From assembly GCA_900547405.1 (NCBI GenBank), contig URGL01000019.1, positions 1 to 38,569 of the forward strand: a DNA stretch of 38,569 bases, read 5' to 3'. Every line of letters begins with the position of its first letter. Position 1 is the stretch's first letter. Shown piece by piece: positions 29,245 to 38,569 of this stretch. The notes under the pieces are model-generated. The model was not told the DNA's origin, did not search any database, and saw only the letters and a list, made by a program, of their open reading frames with translations. The position numbers and the translations under genes are program-made. The DNA comes from an uncultured Eubacteriales bacterium. Lineage in GTDB: Bacteria > Bacillota > Clostridia > Oscillospirales > Oscillospiraceae.

Positions 29245-30619
29245 GATCACCCTGCGTCAGGCTGCCCAATGGTGCGGCGGACAGGTTGAAAAACAATTTG
29301 AAGACCTAGAATTTCTGGGAGCAAACAACGATACCAGGCTGATCCGGCCCGGCCAGCTGTTTGTTGCCCTACAGGGAGCCCGGGACGGCAACGACTTTGT
29401 CCCAGAGGCTATGGCCAAGGGGGCGGCAGCGGCCCTGTGCAGCCGGCCCATGCACGGGATCCCTGCCATTGTGGTGCAGGATACCCGTGTGGCATTGGGA
29501 AAAATCGCCGCGGGAGAGCGGCAGCGCCTGGGAATGAAAGTGGTGGGCATCACCGGCTCCGTAGGCAAGAGCACCACCAAGGAGATGGTGGCCGCCGTTC
29601 TGGAAACCACGTTCCGGACGGCCAAGACCCCCGTCAACCACAACAACGACATCGGAATGCCTATGGCGATCCTGGCTATGCCGGAGGATACAGAGGTGGC
29701 AGTGCTGGAAATGGGGATGAACCATTTCCGGGAGATGGCCTATCTGTCTCAGATCGCCCGGCCGGACATTGCCGTCATCGTCAATATCGGTACGGCCCAT
29801 ATTGAGTTTCTGGGCACTGTGGCGGGGATCCGCCAGGCTAAAATGGAAATTTTGGAGGGCATGGAGCCCGGAGGAAAGCTGCTGCTCAACGGTGACGATG
29901 TGATGCTGCGGCACCTGGACCGAAAGCCCCAGCAGGAGCTCGTCTACTTCGGCTCCGACGATGGCTGCCAGATCCAGTGTGCCCAGGTGTGCAATGCGGA
30001 AGGAAAGCTGTGCTTCCAGGTCACCGCCGGAGGAGAAACCTTCCCGGTAGAGATGCCCCTGGAGGGCCGCCATTTTGTCAGTGACGCCATGGCCGCTGTG
30101 GCTGTGGGTCTGGAGCTGGGTGTTCTTCCGGCGAGGATCTGCCAGGGGCTCCACTCCTTCCGGAATCTCTCCGGACGGCAGGAGATTTTTGAAGCCTACG
30201 GTCTTACCTTCATTAAGGACTGCTACAATGCGGGCCCCGAATCTATGGTGGCGGCCCTCCACGTTCTGGGAGACCGAAAGGGGAGAAAGGTAGCGGTTCT
30301 GGGGGATATGCTGGAGCTGGGAGACCGGGCGGCGGCGGAGCACTACCGCATCGGCCGCATTGCCGCGGAGCGGGTGGACTGGGTCCTGGCCTATGGTCCC
30401 AACGCGGAGCGGGTCATCGGCGGCTGCCTTACCGGCGGTATGCCGGAAAACCGGGCCCTGGCCTTCACAGATCAGACGGCGATCCTGTGCGAGCTGCAGC
30501 GGATGGCCCGGCCCGGGGATGTGATCCTCTTCAAGGGCAGCCGCGGAATGCACATGGAAAAGGTCCTGGAGGACTTTTTGAAATATGAAAAAGACCTGAA
30601 TGGAGGAACTCCCCAATGA
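29237..30619 (+). CDS. murF: UDP-MurNAc-tripeptide:D-Ala-D-Ala ligase
   Basis: A 460-residue Mur ligase that adds D-Ala-D-Ala to the UDP-MurNAc tripeptide. The ATP loop is GITGSVGKST (104-113), followed by NHNNDIGMPMAIL, EMGMNHFREM and FIKDCYNAGPESM, all usual for MurF. No D-Ala-D-Ala ligase (ddl) is in the window. Start overlaps the murE end by eight bases and the end overlaps mraY by four, so the three are translationally linked. Confidence 0.97.
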   Translation: MSKITLRQAAQWCGGQVEKQFEDLEFLGANNDTRLIRPGQLFVALQGARDGNDFVPEAMAKGAAAALCSRPMHGIPAIVVQDTRVALGKIAAGERQRLGMKVVGITGSVGKSTTKEMVAAVLETTFRTAKTPVNHNNDIGMPMAILAMPEDTEVAVLEMGMNHFREMAYLSQIARPDIAVIVNIGTAHIEFLGTVAGIRQAKMEILEGMEPGGKLLLNGDDVMLRHLDRKPQQELVYFGSDDGCQIQCAQVCNAEGKLCFQVTAGGETFPVEMPLEGRHFVSDAMAAVAVGLELGVLPARICQGLHSFRNLSGRQEIFEAYGLTFIKDCYNAGPESMVAALHVLGDRKGRKVAVLGDMLELGDRAAAEHYRIGRIAAERVDWVLAYGPNAERVIGGCLTGGMPENRALAFTDQTAILCELQRMARPGDVILFKGSRGMHMEKVLEDFLKYEKDLNGGTPQ

Positions 30620-31593
30620 TTCGTATGATTATCACAGCAGTTGCCGGTGCCCTGGTTTCGACCCTGTTTGGTTATCTGCTGCTGCCTGTGCTCCGGGCCC
30701 TGAAGGCTGGCCAGTCCGTCCGGGACATCGGCCCTACCTGGCACAACAGCAAGGCGGGAACGCCCCTGATGATGGGCCTGATGTTTATCGGCGGCAGTCT
30801 GGTATGCATCATTGCCAACCTGCACTGGATCGAGGAGTACAGCTCCTTCTTTGTCTTTGCTCTGGCTGCCTGCTTCGGCCTCATCGGCTTTATTGACGAC
30901 TACTACAAGATCCATAACCGCCGGGATATGGGACTGACCGCTTTCCAGAAGGCTATGCTCCAGGCTGCGGTTTCCGCCGTATTTCTGTACGTGCTGTATA
31001 TGAGCGGCATTCTCACCTGCGACCTGTATATCCCATTCCTCAATAAGCGGTACTTTATCCCGCCGATCATTTATGGGATCTTCGGTATGTTTGTCATTGT
31101 GGGCTGCGTCAATTCCGTGAACCTGACCGACGGCATCGACGGCCTGAGCTCCTCTGTGACCATCCCTGTGATGCTGTTTTTCACCATTGCCGCCATGGCT
31201 ATGGATCGGCCCGACGCGGCGGTACTTCCGGCGGCGCTGGTTGGCGGACTGCTGGCCTTCCTGCGGTTTAACTGGCATCCGGCAAAAGCCTTTATGGGCG
31301 ACACCGGCTCCCTGTTTCTTGGCGGCGTAGTCTGCGGATTGGCCTTTGCTCTGGATATTCCCCTGGTGCTGATTTTTGCGGGCTTTGTATATATCGTGGA
31401 GACCATGTCCGATATTCTGCAGGTCAGCTATTTCAAAGCCACTCACGGCAAGCGGCTGTTTAAAATGGCCCCTATCCACCATCATTTTGAAATGTGCGGC
31501 TGGAAAGAAGAGAAGATCGTTCTGAGCTTTACGGCGGTCTCTGCCGTTATGTGCGTCATCGCCTGGCTGAGTATTTCCGGATTGACCCGGTAA
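30616..31593 (+). CDS. mraY: Phospho-MurNAc-pentapeptide transferase
   Basis: A 325-residue polytopic enzyme (about ten helices) that transfers phospho-MurNAc-pentapeptide to undecaprenyl phosphate, making lipid I. It has SKAGTPLMMGL, the Asp pair in FIDDYYK, NSVNLTDGIDGLSS, GDTGSLFLGG and the PIHHHFEMCGWKEEKIV motif near the end. Complete. murD would normally follow, but the next gene, 16 bases on, is ftsW. Confidence 0.97.
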   Translation: MIRMIITAVAGALVSTLFGYLLLPVLRALKAGQSVRDIGPTWHNSKAGTPLMMGLMFIGGSLVCIIANLHWIEEYSSFFVFALAACFGLIGFIDDYYKIHNRRDMGLTAFQKAMLQAAVSAVFLYVLYMSGILTCDLYIPFLNKRYFIPPIIYGIFGMFVIVGCVNSVNLTDGIDGLSSSVTIPVMLFFTIAAMAMDRPDAAVLPAALVGGLLAFLRFNWHPAKAFMGDTGSLFLGGVVCGLAFALDIPLVLIFAGFVYIVETMSDILQVSYFKATHGKRLFKMAPIHHHFEMCGWKEEKIVLSFTAVSAVMCVIAWLSISGLTR

Positions 31594-31609
31594 GGGAAAG
31601 GAGCGTCCC

Positions 31610-32782
31610 ATGGCGGCAGGAAACAAGCTGCTTGCCAAAGAGGACCGCCGCGGAAGCGGCGCGGATATTCCGTTTTTGATTCTGACCTTGGGGCTTCTGG
31701 CCCTGGGGCTGGCGGTGCTCTATTCCGCCAGCTCCGCCCAGAGCGCCTACGATACCGGCTATGCCATCACCACCCGGTATCTGCAAAAGCAGGCCGTATG
31801 TGCCCTGCTGGGGTTGATTGCCCTGTATCTGTTCAGCCGGGTGCCGGCGGCCCTGTGGTACCGACTGGCCTGGCCCGTATACGGTGTCAGCATTTTGCTG
31901 CTGCTCAGCGTTTTGCTTGTGGGGCAGCAGGTCAATGGGGCCAGACGCTGGATCAGCATTGCCGGGCTTCAGTTCCAGCCCTCGGAGATCGCCAAATTTG
32001 GGGCAATTCTGGTATTTGCCAGGCTGACAGCGGATTTTGGGGAGAAAAGCGAAGATTTTCTCCACGGTGTCCTGGGCTTCGGCGGAGCGCTGCTGGGCAT
32101 CCTGGTACCCCTGGCGCTGGAAAAACACCTGAGCGCCATCATGCTTCTGGGTATGGTAGCGGTGGTGATGATGTATTTTGCGGGGACCCGGCTGCGCTGG
32201 CTCCTCTTGGGGGCGGCAGGTGCCGCGGTGTTTCTCCTTGTGTACGTCAGCCTTATGGGCTACGCCGGGGACCGGATCTCCGCCTGGCGGCACCCGGAGC
32301 TGGACCCCGGAGACACGGGGTACCAGATATTGCAGTCCCTTTATGCCATTGGCTCCGGCGGTGTGCTGGGGCTGGGCTTTGGAAAGAGCAGACAAAAATA
32401 TCTCTATCTGCCCTTCCAGTATAACGATTACATTTTTGCCATTTTTTGCGAGGAGCTGGGCTTATTGGGAGCCCTGGCCCTTATGGCGCTGTTCGCGGCG
32501 CTGATCACCAGAGGCTACCGGATCGCGAGACTTGCCTCAGACCGGTTCTCGTCGGCACTGGCGGCGGGACTCACAAGCCTCATTGCGGTGCAGACTATTT
32601 TGAATTTGTGTGTCGTCACAAACCTGCTCCCTTCTACCGGCATTGCCCTGCCCTTCTTCTCTTACGGAGGGACGGCCCTGGCAGTGAATCTGGGAGAGAT
32701 GGGCATTGTGTTGAGTATATCCCGACAGAAAGACAGCGGACTGGTTTCCAGACGCTTATCATCAGGAGGAAAACAGAATTGA
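31610..32782 (+). CDS. ftsW: Peptidoglycan polymerase FtsW (SEDS family)
   Basis: A 390-residue membrane glycosyltransferase with ten predicted helices that polymerises lipid II at the division site with a class B PBP. Signatures: INGARRW-like VNGARRWISI, FQPSEIAKFG, the Glu/Asp-containing loop before GYQILQSLYAIGSGG, YNDYIFAIFCEELGLLGAL and LPSTGIALPFFSYGGTA. The paralogue SpoVE, used in sporulation, has the same motifs and cannot be excluded. AAAGGAG precedes ATG 31610. The stop overlaps the murG TTG start. Confidence 0.95.
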   Translation: MAAGNKLLAKEDRRGSGADIPFLILTLGLLALGLAVLYSASSAQSAYDTGYAITTRYLQKQAVCALLGLIALYLFSRVPAALWYRLAWPVYGVSILLLLSVLLVGQQVNGARRWISIAGLQFQPSEIAKFGAILVFARLTADFGEKSEDFLHGVLGFGGALLGILVPLALEKHLSAIMLLGMVAVVMMYFAGTRLRWLLLGAAGAAVFLLVYVSLMGYAGDRISAWRHPELDPGDTGYQILQSLYAIGSGGVLGLGFGKSRQKYLYLPFQYNDYIFAIFCEELGLLGALALMALFAALITRGYRIARLASDRFSSALAAGLTSLIAVQTILNLCVVTNLLPSTGIALPFFSYGGTALAVNLGEMGIVLSISRQKDSGLVSRRLSSGGKQN

Positions 32783-33909
32783 ATCTGGTATTTACCTGCG
32801 GCGGTACCGCCGGACATATCAATCCAGCCATTGCCGTGGCCAATGAGATGCGGCGGCGGTATCCAGACTGCAAGGTCCTGTTTATCGGGGCCAAGGGCCA
32901 CATGGAGGAGAAGCTGGTGCCCCAGGCGGGCTTTGAGCTGAAGACCCTTCCCGGCTCCGGTCTGAGCCGGAAGCTGAATCCCAAGGGGATCAAACAGAAT
33001 ATCCACGCCGTTCAGTGCGTTTTACAGGCAGTCAGGTCCTGCAAGGAGATCTTTCGGGAATTCCGGCCCGATGTGATCGTTGGTACCGGCGGCTATGCCA
33101 GCTTTCCGGCCCTTTACGCCGGAAGCAAGCTGGGTATCCCAACCTGTGTTCACGAGAGCAACGCCGTCCCCGGTGTCACCACCAAGATGGTGGCGAAGCG
33201 CGCGTCCCGGGTGCTGGTGGCCTTTGAGGAAAGCGTGGGCTACTACAATGACCCCGGCAAGGTAGAGGTTGTTGGTATGCCTCTGCAGCAGGGCTTCATC
33301 TACGCCGACAAAAAGAGTGCCCGGCAGCAGCTCGGGCTGGGGCAGGAGGACTTTGTGGTCCTTTCTGCCTTCGGCAGCCTGGGAGCCAAGCACATGAACG
33401 AAATGGTAGCGGAGCTTATGTGCATGGAAAAGGAGGCAGGCTATCCCTTCCGCCACATCCACGCCACCGGCGGCTTCGGCTGGGAATGGATGCCGGAGCT
33501 GCTCCGGAAGGACGGCTTAGACCTGCCCCACACCCCTGCCATTGACATGCGGGAGTATATCTACGATATGCCGTTGGAGATGGCGGCGGCGGATGTGGTC
33601 ATCAGCCGGTCCGGTGCGGCCACCTGCAACGAGATCGCCGCCTCCGGCACGCCAAGCATCCTGATCCCGTCCCCCAATGTGACCAATAACCACCAGGAGC
33701 GGAACGCAAGAGTCCTTTCTGACAAGGACGCCGCCGTGACCATCCTGGAAAAGGACTGCACCGCCGAAAAGGTCATGGCGGAAATTCAGTCCCTGCTGGC
33801 GGATAAAGAGCGCCGGGAGAATATGAGCAAGACCCTTCGGAGCATGGTGCGCCTTGACTCCACCCAGCGCATCTGCGACATTGTAGAGGAGCTGGCCGGG
33901 AAGCGGTAA
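32779..33909 (+). CDS. murG: UDP-GlcNAc:lipid I GlcNAc transferase
   Basis: A 376-residue GT28 enzyme that turns lipid I into lipid II on the inner face of the membrane. Motifs: TCGGTAGHINPAIAVA at the N-terminus, GTGGYASFPALY, HESNAVPGVTTK, and in the C-terminal half SRSGAATCNEIAASGTPSIL and NNHQERNA. The start is TTG at 32779, preceded by AGGAGG nine bases away and overlapping the ftsW stop as TTGA. The frame is open further upstream inside ftsW, but the conserved N-terminal loop fixes this start. Confidence 0.96.
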   Translation: MNLVFTCGGTAGHINPAIAVANEMRRRYPDCKVLFIGAKGHMEEKLVPQAGFELKTLPGSGLSRKLNPKGIKQNIHAVQCVLQAVRSCKEIFREFRPDVIVGTGGYASFPALYAGSKLGIPTCVHESNAVPGVTTKMVAKRASRVLVAFEESVGYYNDPGKVEVVGMPLQQGFIYADKKSARQQLGLGQEDFVVLSAFGSLGAKHMNEMVAELMCMEKEAGYPFRHIHATGGFGWEWMPELLRKDGLDLPHTPAIDMREYIYDMPLEMAAADVVISRSGAATCNEIAASGTPSILIPSPNVTNNHQERNARVLSDKDAAVTILEKDCTAEKVMAEIQSLLADKERRENMSKTLRSMVRLDSTQRICDIVEELAGKR

Positions 33910-33929
33910 CCCCTCAGGAGGAACACACC

Positions 33930-35351
33930 ATGGATACGAACGAAAAGAAAACGCCGCCGGAGCGGCAGCCGGAAGTCAGGCCCCACGCCCCCCAAATGGA
34001 TGGAGTCAGCGCCGGAGGCCGCCCAAGGCGTCCTGTGCCCCGCCAGCAGGCGGAAAACATGCCGGGAAAGACTTCGAGAAAAGAGGGGGAGACTGCCCCA
34101 AGACGCCGCCCACCCCAGCCACAGCAAGAGCGTCCTGCCGGAGCCGCCGAGGGTCAGCGCAGACAGCCCCCCAGAAAGTCTTCTGAGGAGTCGGCCAGAA
34201 AAGCCCCGGCCGAAGCCAGGCAAAACCGCCCACCCCGGAAGCCTCAAAGTGCTGCCGGCAAGAAACCCCAGCGAAATACCGGGGACTCCGGCTATCAGCC
34301 CTACCGGCGGGCTGGGCAGCGTCGGAAAGCCCAGCGGTCCGATAAGCTGAGGACCTTCTTCTCCAACCGAAACCCGGTGCTTGTGTGGTTTGAGAGGATC
34401 CGCTACAACAAAGACAGCTTTGCCGAAGAATCAGACATTGCCAAGCAGCGCCAGGCCCGCCGGGAGGCAGAGGCGGAAAAGCGCCGCCGGAGGCAAAACC
34501 GCTTCAACACGCCTGCGGTTATCTACACCCAGCCCGCGGCCTTCAACCGGGACAAGCTCATTGTCCAGCTGATTTCCGTCCTGTCTGTGGTCATCGCCAT
34601 GATGATCGGCCTGTCCGTCTTTTTCAAGGTGGGCCGGATCACGGTGTCCGGAGCAGAGACCTACCAGCCCTGGACCATTGTGGAAAACTCCGGCATCTCC
34701 AAGGGAGATAACCTGTTGACCTTCAGCCGGGCCAAGGCCGTGAGTCAGATATTGGCCAACTGCCCCTATGTAAAAGATGTAAGAATTGGAATAAAACTCC
34801 CGGATACGGTTAATATTGAGATAGTGGAAAGCGATGTGGTCTATGCCATCAAGGACGAACAGGGTACCTGGTGGCTGATGAACTCCGATGCCAAGGTCTC
34901 TGAGATGATCAACGGCTCCCGGGCCTCCAACTATACCCAGGTTTTGGGAGTGACCCTGTCCTCGCCCAAAATCGGAGAGACCGGCGTGGCAACAGAGATC
35001 CAGACAGAGCAGACGGACCCCACCGAGGAGGTCGCGGGCACCATGCCTACGGTGGCGGCCATTGTGATTTCCGGTGCCCAGCGGCTCAACACCGCCAAGG
35101 AGATCCTGAAGGCATTGGAAGACAACGATATTGTTGGTGAAGCCGCCAGCGTAGATGTCACCGATGTGGACAACATTGAGCTTTGGTATGGCAGCCGCTA
35201 CCAGGTGGAGCTTGGGGACAGCAACAACCTGACCTATAAGATCGCCTGCATGTATGATGCCATTCTGCAGATGAGTGACTACGAAACCGGCGTTCTGGAC
35301 GTGAGCTTCAATACCTGGACCGATCAGGTGGCCTATACGCCCTTCAGTTAA
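33930..35351 (+). CDS. ftsQ: FtsQ/DivIB-type division protein with a long basic N-terminal tail
   Basis: A 473-residue bitopic protein. The first 210 residues are cytoplasmic, low-complexity and very basic (many Arg, Lys, Pro and Gln, e.g. KAEKRRRR-type runs), far longer than in ordinary FtsQ. A transmembrane helix (about 211-232) and a POTRA domain (about 234-305, VGRITVSGAETYQPWTIVEN and NCPYVKDVRI) follow, then a beta-rich outer domain. FtsQ links FtsL/DivIC to the divisome. The gene lies 20 bases after murG with AGGAGG before ATG 33930. The tail may bind nucleic acid, lipid or an acidic partner; that is inference. Confidence 0.9.
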   Translation: MDTNEKKTPPERQPEVRPHAPQMDGVSAGGRPRRPVPRQQAENMPGKTSRKEGETAPRRRPPQPQQERPAGAAEGQRRQPPRKSSEESARKAPAEARQNRPPRKPQSAAGKKPQRNTGDSGYQPYRRAGQRRKAQRSDKLRTFFSNRNPVLVWFERIRYNKDSFAEESDIAKQRQARREAEAEKRRRRQNRFNTPAVIYTQPAAFNRDKLIVQLISVLSVVIAMMIGLSVFFKVGRITVSGAETYQPWTIVENSGISKGDNLLTFSRAKAVSQILANCPYVKDVRIGIKLPDTVNIEIVESDVVYAIKDEQGTWWLMNSDAKVSEMINGSRASNYTQVLGVTLSSPKIGETGVATEIQTEQTDPTEEVAGTMPTVAAIVISGAQRLNTAKEILKALEDNDIVGEAASVDVTDVDNIELWYGSRYQVELGDSNNLTYKIACMYDAILQMSDYETGVLDVSFNTWTDQVAYTPFS

Positions 35352-35365
35352 GCTCCATTTCAGCA

Positions 35366-35387
35366 TTGGCCCCCCTTCCGGGGCCAA
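35366..35387 (+). terminator. Hairpin between ftsQ and ftsZ
   Basis: TTGGCCCC (35366-35373) pairs perfectly with GGGGCCAA (35380-35387) around six bases. No T-run follows, so it is at best a weak terminator or an RNA-stability element before the separate ftsZ promoter. Confidence 0.5.
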
Positions 35388-35424
35388 AAGTTGGATAAAA
35401 TTTCAGAAATTCAAAGATTTTCTA

Positions 35425-35453
35425 TTGACCAATCCAAAATTACAAGCTAAAAT
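35425..35453 (+). promoter_or_regulatory. ftsZ promoter
   Basis: TTGACC (35425-35430), 17 bases, TAAAAT (35448-35453). It gives a leader of about 100 bases before ftsZ and lets ftsZ be expressed apart from the dcw cluster. Confidence 0.78.
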
Positions 35454-35559
35454 AGAAAGGTACGATTTACGAACTATGCAGAAACGGAAGCAGAAGCAGC
35501 AAGTCCAGCAGCCGCAGTCTGGCTCCAACTGCGAAAAGATACATAGGAGGAACGAGAGT

Positions 35560-36657
<1,098 letters not shown>

Positions 36658-36665
36658 TTACGGTG

Positions 36666-36696
36666 CTCCCGGCCCTCTGGTGCCGGGAGATTTTTT
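36666..36696 (+). terminator. ftsZ terminator
   Basis: CTCCCGGC (36666-36673) pairs perfectly with GCCGGGAG (36682-36689) around eight bases, followed by ATTTTTT. It ends just before the ribosome site of the next gene. Confidence 0.88.
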
Positions 36697-36710
36697 AAGG
36701 AGAGACTGGA

Positions 36711-37460
36711 ATGGACGCGTATAAAGCCCTGGCATCCAGCTATGACCGGCTGACCAGTGATGTGGACTACAAGGCCCTGGTGGACTTCTACTGGGAAATC
36801 CTCCGCCGGGAGAAGGTCAGCCCCAGAACGGCGGTGGACCTGGCCTGCGGCACCGGCTCCGTGACGGAGCTGCTGTGCAAAAAGGGGCTAAAAACCATCG
36901 GCGTGGACCTGTCGGAGGATATGCTGACCCAGGCCCAGCAGAAGACCGCAGGGCTCGAAAACAGACCCATGCTCATCTGCCAACCGCTGCAGCGCCTGCG
37001 CTTGCGCCGGGGGGTGGACCTGGCCGTGTGCGCCCTGGATAGCCTGGACTACATCACAGAGCCGGAGGACTGCCGTCAGGCCATTTTTCGGGTCTACAGG
37101 GCCCTGAATCCCGGCGGAATTTTTATTTTTGACGTAAATACCCCTGAAAAGCTCCGGGCCATGGACGGCCAGGTGTTTCTGGACGAGGACGACAGTGTGT
37201 ACTGTGTCTGGCGGGGAGAATTCAGCGAGGAAACCAATATCTGCTCCTATGGTATGGACCTGTTCCAGCGCAATGGGAAGCTCTGGAGCCGGTCCTTTGA
37301 AGAGCACCGGGAGTACGCCTATTCTGCCGACCAGCTGGTAGGCTGGCTCCGGGAGGCGGGTTTTACCGGTGTCGCCGTCTATGGTGACCGGCGGCTGGAG
37401 CCGCCCAAAGCAGGGGAGCAGCGGATCTATATCAAAGCGAGAAAGGGAATCGTAAAATGA
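36711..37460 (+). CDS. Class I SAM-dependent methyltransferase, substrate unknown
   Basis: A 249-residue cytoplasmic methyltransferase with SAM motif I AVDLACGTGSVTELL, acidic motif II IGVDLSEDML, a motif near ICQPLQRLRLRRGVDLAVCALDSLDY and the IFIFDVNTPEKL strand. The layout, with the N-terminal AYKALASSYDRLTSDVDY, resembles the broad Methyltransf_25 group often found beside hslO or comE genes; the substrate is not known. AAGGAG lies before ATG 36711. The stop overlaps the hslO start by four bases, so both are one unit just after the ftsZ terminator. Confidence 0.85.
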   Translation: MDAYKALASSYDRLTSDVDYKALVDFYWEILRREKVSPRTAVDLACGTGSVTELLCKKGLKTIGVDLSEDMLTQAQQKTAGLENRPMLICQPLQRLRLRRGVDLAVCALDSLDYITEPEDCRQAIFRVYRALNPGGIFIFDVNTPEKLRAMDGQVFLDEDDSVYCVWRGEFSEETNICSYGMDLFQRNGKLWSRSFEEHREYAYSADQLVGWLREAGFTGVAVYGDRRLEPPKAGEQRIYIKARKGIVK

Positions 37461-38335
37461 AAGACTACTTAGTGCGCGGCATGAGCATGGACGGCTTTGT
37501 GAAGGTGGCCGCCCTTCGTTCCACCAACCTGGTGCAGCGGGGTGCCAGTATCCATAAAACCACCCCCAATGCCACTGCCGCCTTTGGCCGCTGCCTGACG
37601 GCAGCCTCTATGATGGGCAATATGCAGAAGGTGGACAACGGCTCCATGACCCTCCAGGTCCGGGGAGGCGGTCCCATCGGCACCATCACCGTGGTGTCCG
37701 ATGCTGTGGGCAATGTCCGGGGCTGCGTGACGGAACCCAATGTGCCTCTGGTTGAGAAATATCCCGGCAAGCTGGATGTAGGGGCCACCGTGGGCACCGA
37801 CGGCACCTTGACAGTAATCCGGGATTTGCAGATGAAGGAGCCCTATGTCGGCTCTGTAGAGCTGGTATCCGGAGAAATCGGAGACGATGTTACCGCGTAC
37901 TTTGTCCAGAGCGAACAGATCCCCACAGCCTGCGCCCTGGGGGTCCTTGTGGACCGGGACCACTCGGTGAAGGCTGCCGGCGGCTATCTCATCCAGCTGC
38001 TGCCCGGCGCTCCGGACGAAATCATTGATAAGCTGGAAGCAGGCATCCGTAAGGCCGGCGCGGTCACCCCTATGCTGGAGGCAGGGCTCACCCCGGAGGA
38101 CATTCTGGGCCAGGTATGCGGAGATCTGGGTGTGGTCTTCATGGAGACTGTGGACGTTGGCTATAAGTGCTACTGCACCCGGGAGCGGGTAGAGCAGGCC
38201 CTCATCAGCCTGGGCAAGGAGGAACTGGCGGAGATCCGGGACGAGGGCAAGCCCCTCCCTGTGGAGTGCCAGTTCTGTGACCATGTGTATCAGTTCACCT
38301 CAGAGGACATCCAGAATTTGCTGAATAAGTTGTAA
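37457..38335 (+). CDS. hslO: Redox-regulated holdase chaperone Hsp33
   Basis: A 292-residue chaperone activated by oxidation. The C-terminal zinc switch is complete: Cys 238 and Cys 240 (KCYC) and Cys 271 and Cys 274 (ECQFC), the CxC plus CxxC pattern that binds Zn when reduced and forms disulfides under oxidative stress. The N-terminal core (VRGGGPIGTITVVSDA, GYLIQLLPGA) is typical. For an anaerobe this would protect proteins during oxygen exposure. Start overlaps the methyltransferase stop by four bases; a terminator follows. Confidence 0.96.
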   Translation: MKDYLVRGMSMDGFVKVAALRSTNLVQRGASIHKTTPNATAAFGRCLTAASMMGNMQKVDNGSMTLQVRGGGPIGTITVVSDAVGNVRGCVTEPNVPLVEKYPGKLDVGATVGTDGTLTVIRDLQMKEPYVGSVELVSGEIGDDVTAYFVQSEQIPTACALGVLVDRDHSVKAAGGYLIQLLPGAPDEIIDKLEAGIRKAGAVTPMLEAGLTPEDILGQVCGDLGVVFMETVDVGYKCYCTRERVEQALISLGKEELAEIRDEGKPLPVECQFCDHVYQFTSEDIQNLLNKL

Positions 38336-38341
38336 AAACTC

Positions 38342-38387
38342 CAGGAAACAGCAGGAAAGTCCCTGCTGTTTCCTGAAAAAGTTTTTT
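38342..38387 (+). terminator. hslO terminator
   Basis: CAGGAAACAGCAGG (38342-38355) pairs perfectly with CCTGCTGTTTCCTG (38362-38375) around six bases; TTTTTT follows at 38382-38387. Confidence 0.85.
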
Positions 38388-38408
38388 AAGAAAAATGGAA
38401 AATTGTTC

Positions 38409-38437
38409 TTGACAAACGGGGCACTTCTGTGTATAAT
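38409..38437 (+). promoter_or_regulatory. tRNA-Val(TAC) promoter
   Basis: TTGACA (38409-38414), 17 bases, TATAAT (38432-38437): perfect consensus, about 50 bases before the tRNA. Confidence 0.93.
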
Positions 38438-38487
38438 GTGTCATGTCGCTGATGCGTGAGACGCAAACGAAACGCAGAGTGGCCGTT

Positions 38488-38563
38488 GGGAGCATAGCTC
38501 AGCTGGGAGAGCATCTGCCTTACAAGCAGGAGGTCATAGGTTCGAGCCCTATTGTTCCCACCA
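38488..38563 (+). tRNA. tRNA-Val (anticodon TAC), CCA encoded
   Basis: A 76-base cloverleaf: acceptor GGGAGCA / TGTTCCC, D-arm GCTC...GAGC, anticodon stem TCTGC / GCAGG around loop CTTACAA (anticodon TAC), T-arm ATAGG-TTCGAGC-CCTAT, discriminator A and encoded CCA. It reads GUA/GUG valine codons. The window ends six bases later, so a following tRNA in the same transcript cannot be excluded. Confidence 0.97.
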
Positions 38564-38569
38564 AATATC

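Noticed and set aside
27697..29250. 517-codon open frame on the minus strand
   Set aside because: Antisense to murE, with low-complexity composition typical of reverse-strand reading.
35425..35559. 45-residue extension of FtsZ
   Set aside because: The would-be TTG start is the -35 box of the ftsZ promoter; MSETIQDRV at 35560 has AGGAGG before it.

Overview
The window reads as a chromosomal segment from a G+C-rich, endospore-forming, anaerobic Clostridia bacterium, most like the Oscillospiraceae (Oscillibacter / Dysosmobacter / Flavonifractor type). This is inferred from gene content (spmA-spmB, a dcw cluster carrying mraZ, a 2[4Fe-4S] ferredoxin, luxS-mtnN, DUF2975/XRE and DUF4153 genes), from strong AGGAGG ribosome sites and TTGACA-17-TATAAT promoters, and from high G+C codon use. 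No genome comparison was possible. Coding density is high, no intergenic gap exceeds 300 bases, and I see no phage, transposase, integrase or CRISPR array.

Layout. 1-3.6 kb: the 3' end of an FAD-dependent dehydrogenase, a DUF1294 membrane protein, a small lipoprotein, a repeat-like hairpin element, and a leftward cassette DUF2975 - XRE regulator - DUF4153. 3.6-8.6 kb: an ApbE flavin transferase, a BadF-type kinase homologue that lacks several expected acidic residues, and a malic enzyme divergent from an NSS sodium symporter. 8.6-11.4 kb (leftward): luxS, mtnN and a repeat/LRR lipoprotein. 11.5-17.2 kb (rightward): envelope genes, namely a membrane protein with an acidic YD-rich tail and a degenerate deacetylase-like domain, a DivIVA-domain protein, a lipoprotein built of three repeats, tRNA-Val(GAC), and a VanY-type carboxypeptidase with twelve 20-residue wall-binding repeats. 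17.4-21.2 kb: a TetR-type regulator, then leftward spmB/spmA, rsmI, trmN-like and a ferredoxin. 21.3-23.7 kb: a ClpC-type unfoldase. 23.7-36.7 kb: a long division and wall cluster mraZ-rsmH-ftsL-PBP-murE-murF-mraY-ftsW-murG-ftsQ-ftsZ, with murD, murC, murB and ftsA absent. 36.7-38.6 kb: a methyltransferase with hslO, and tRNA-Val(TAC).

How the genes work together. The right half makes and places peptidoglycan: MurE, MurF, MraY and MurG make lipid II, FtsW with the class B PBP polymerises and crosslinks it, and FtsZ, FtsQ and FtsL organise the site. The VanY-like enzyme would trim stem peptides, and SpmA/SpmB and possibly the PBP serve the spore. Several SAM-dependent methyltransferases produce SAH, which MtnN and LuxS recycle. 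RsmI and RsmH modify the same 16S rRNA nucleotide (C1402).

The best candidates for undescribed biology are the acidic-tail / pseudo-deacetylase membrane protein paired with DivIVA, the three-repeat lipoprotein behind a 10-bp-phased triple GTAAC element, the four-repeat LRR lipoprotein downstream of luxS-mtnN, and the BadF-family protein with a degraded active site.
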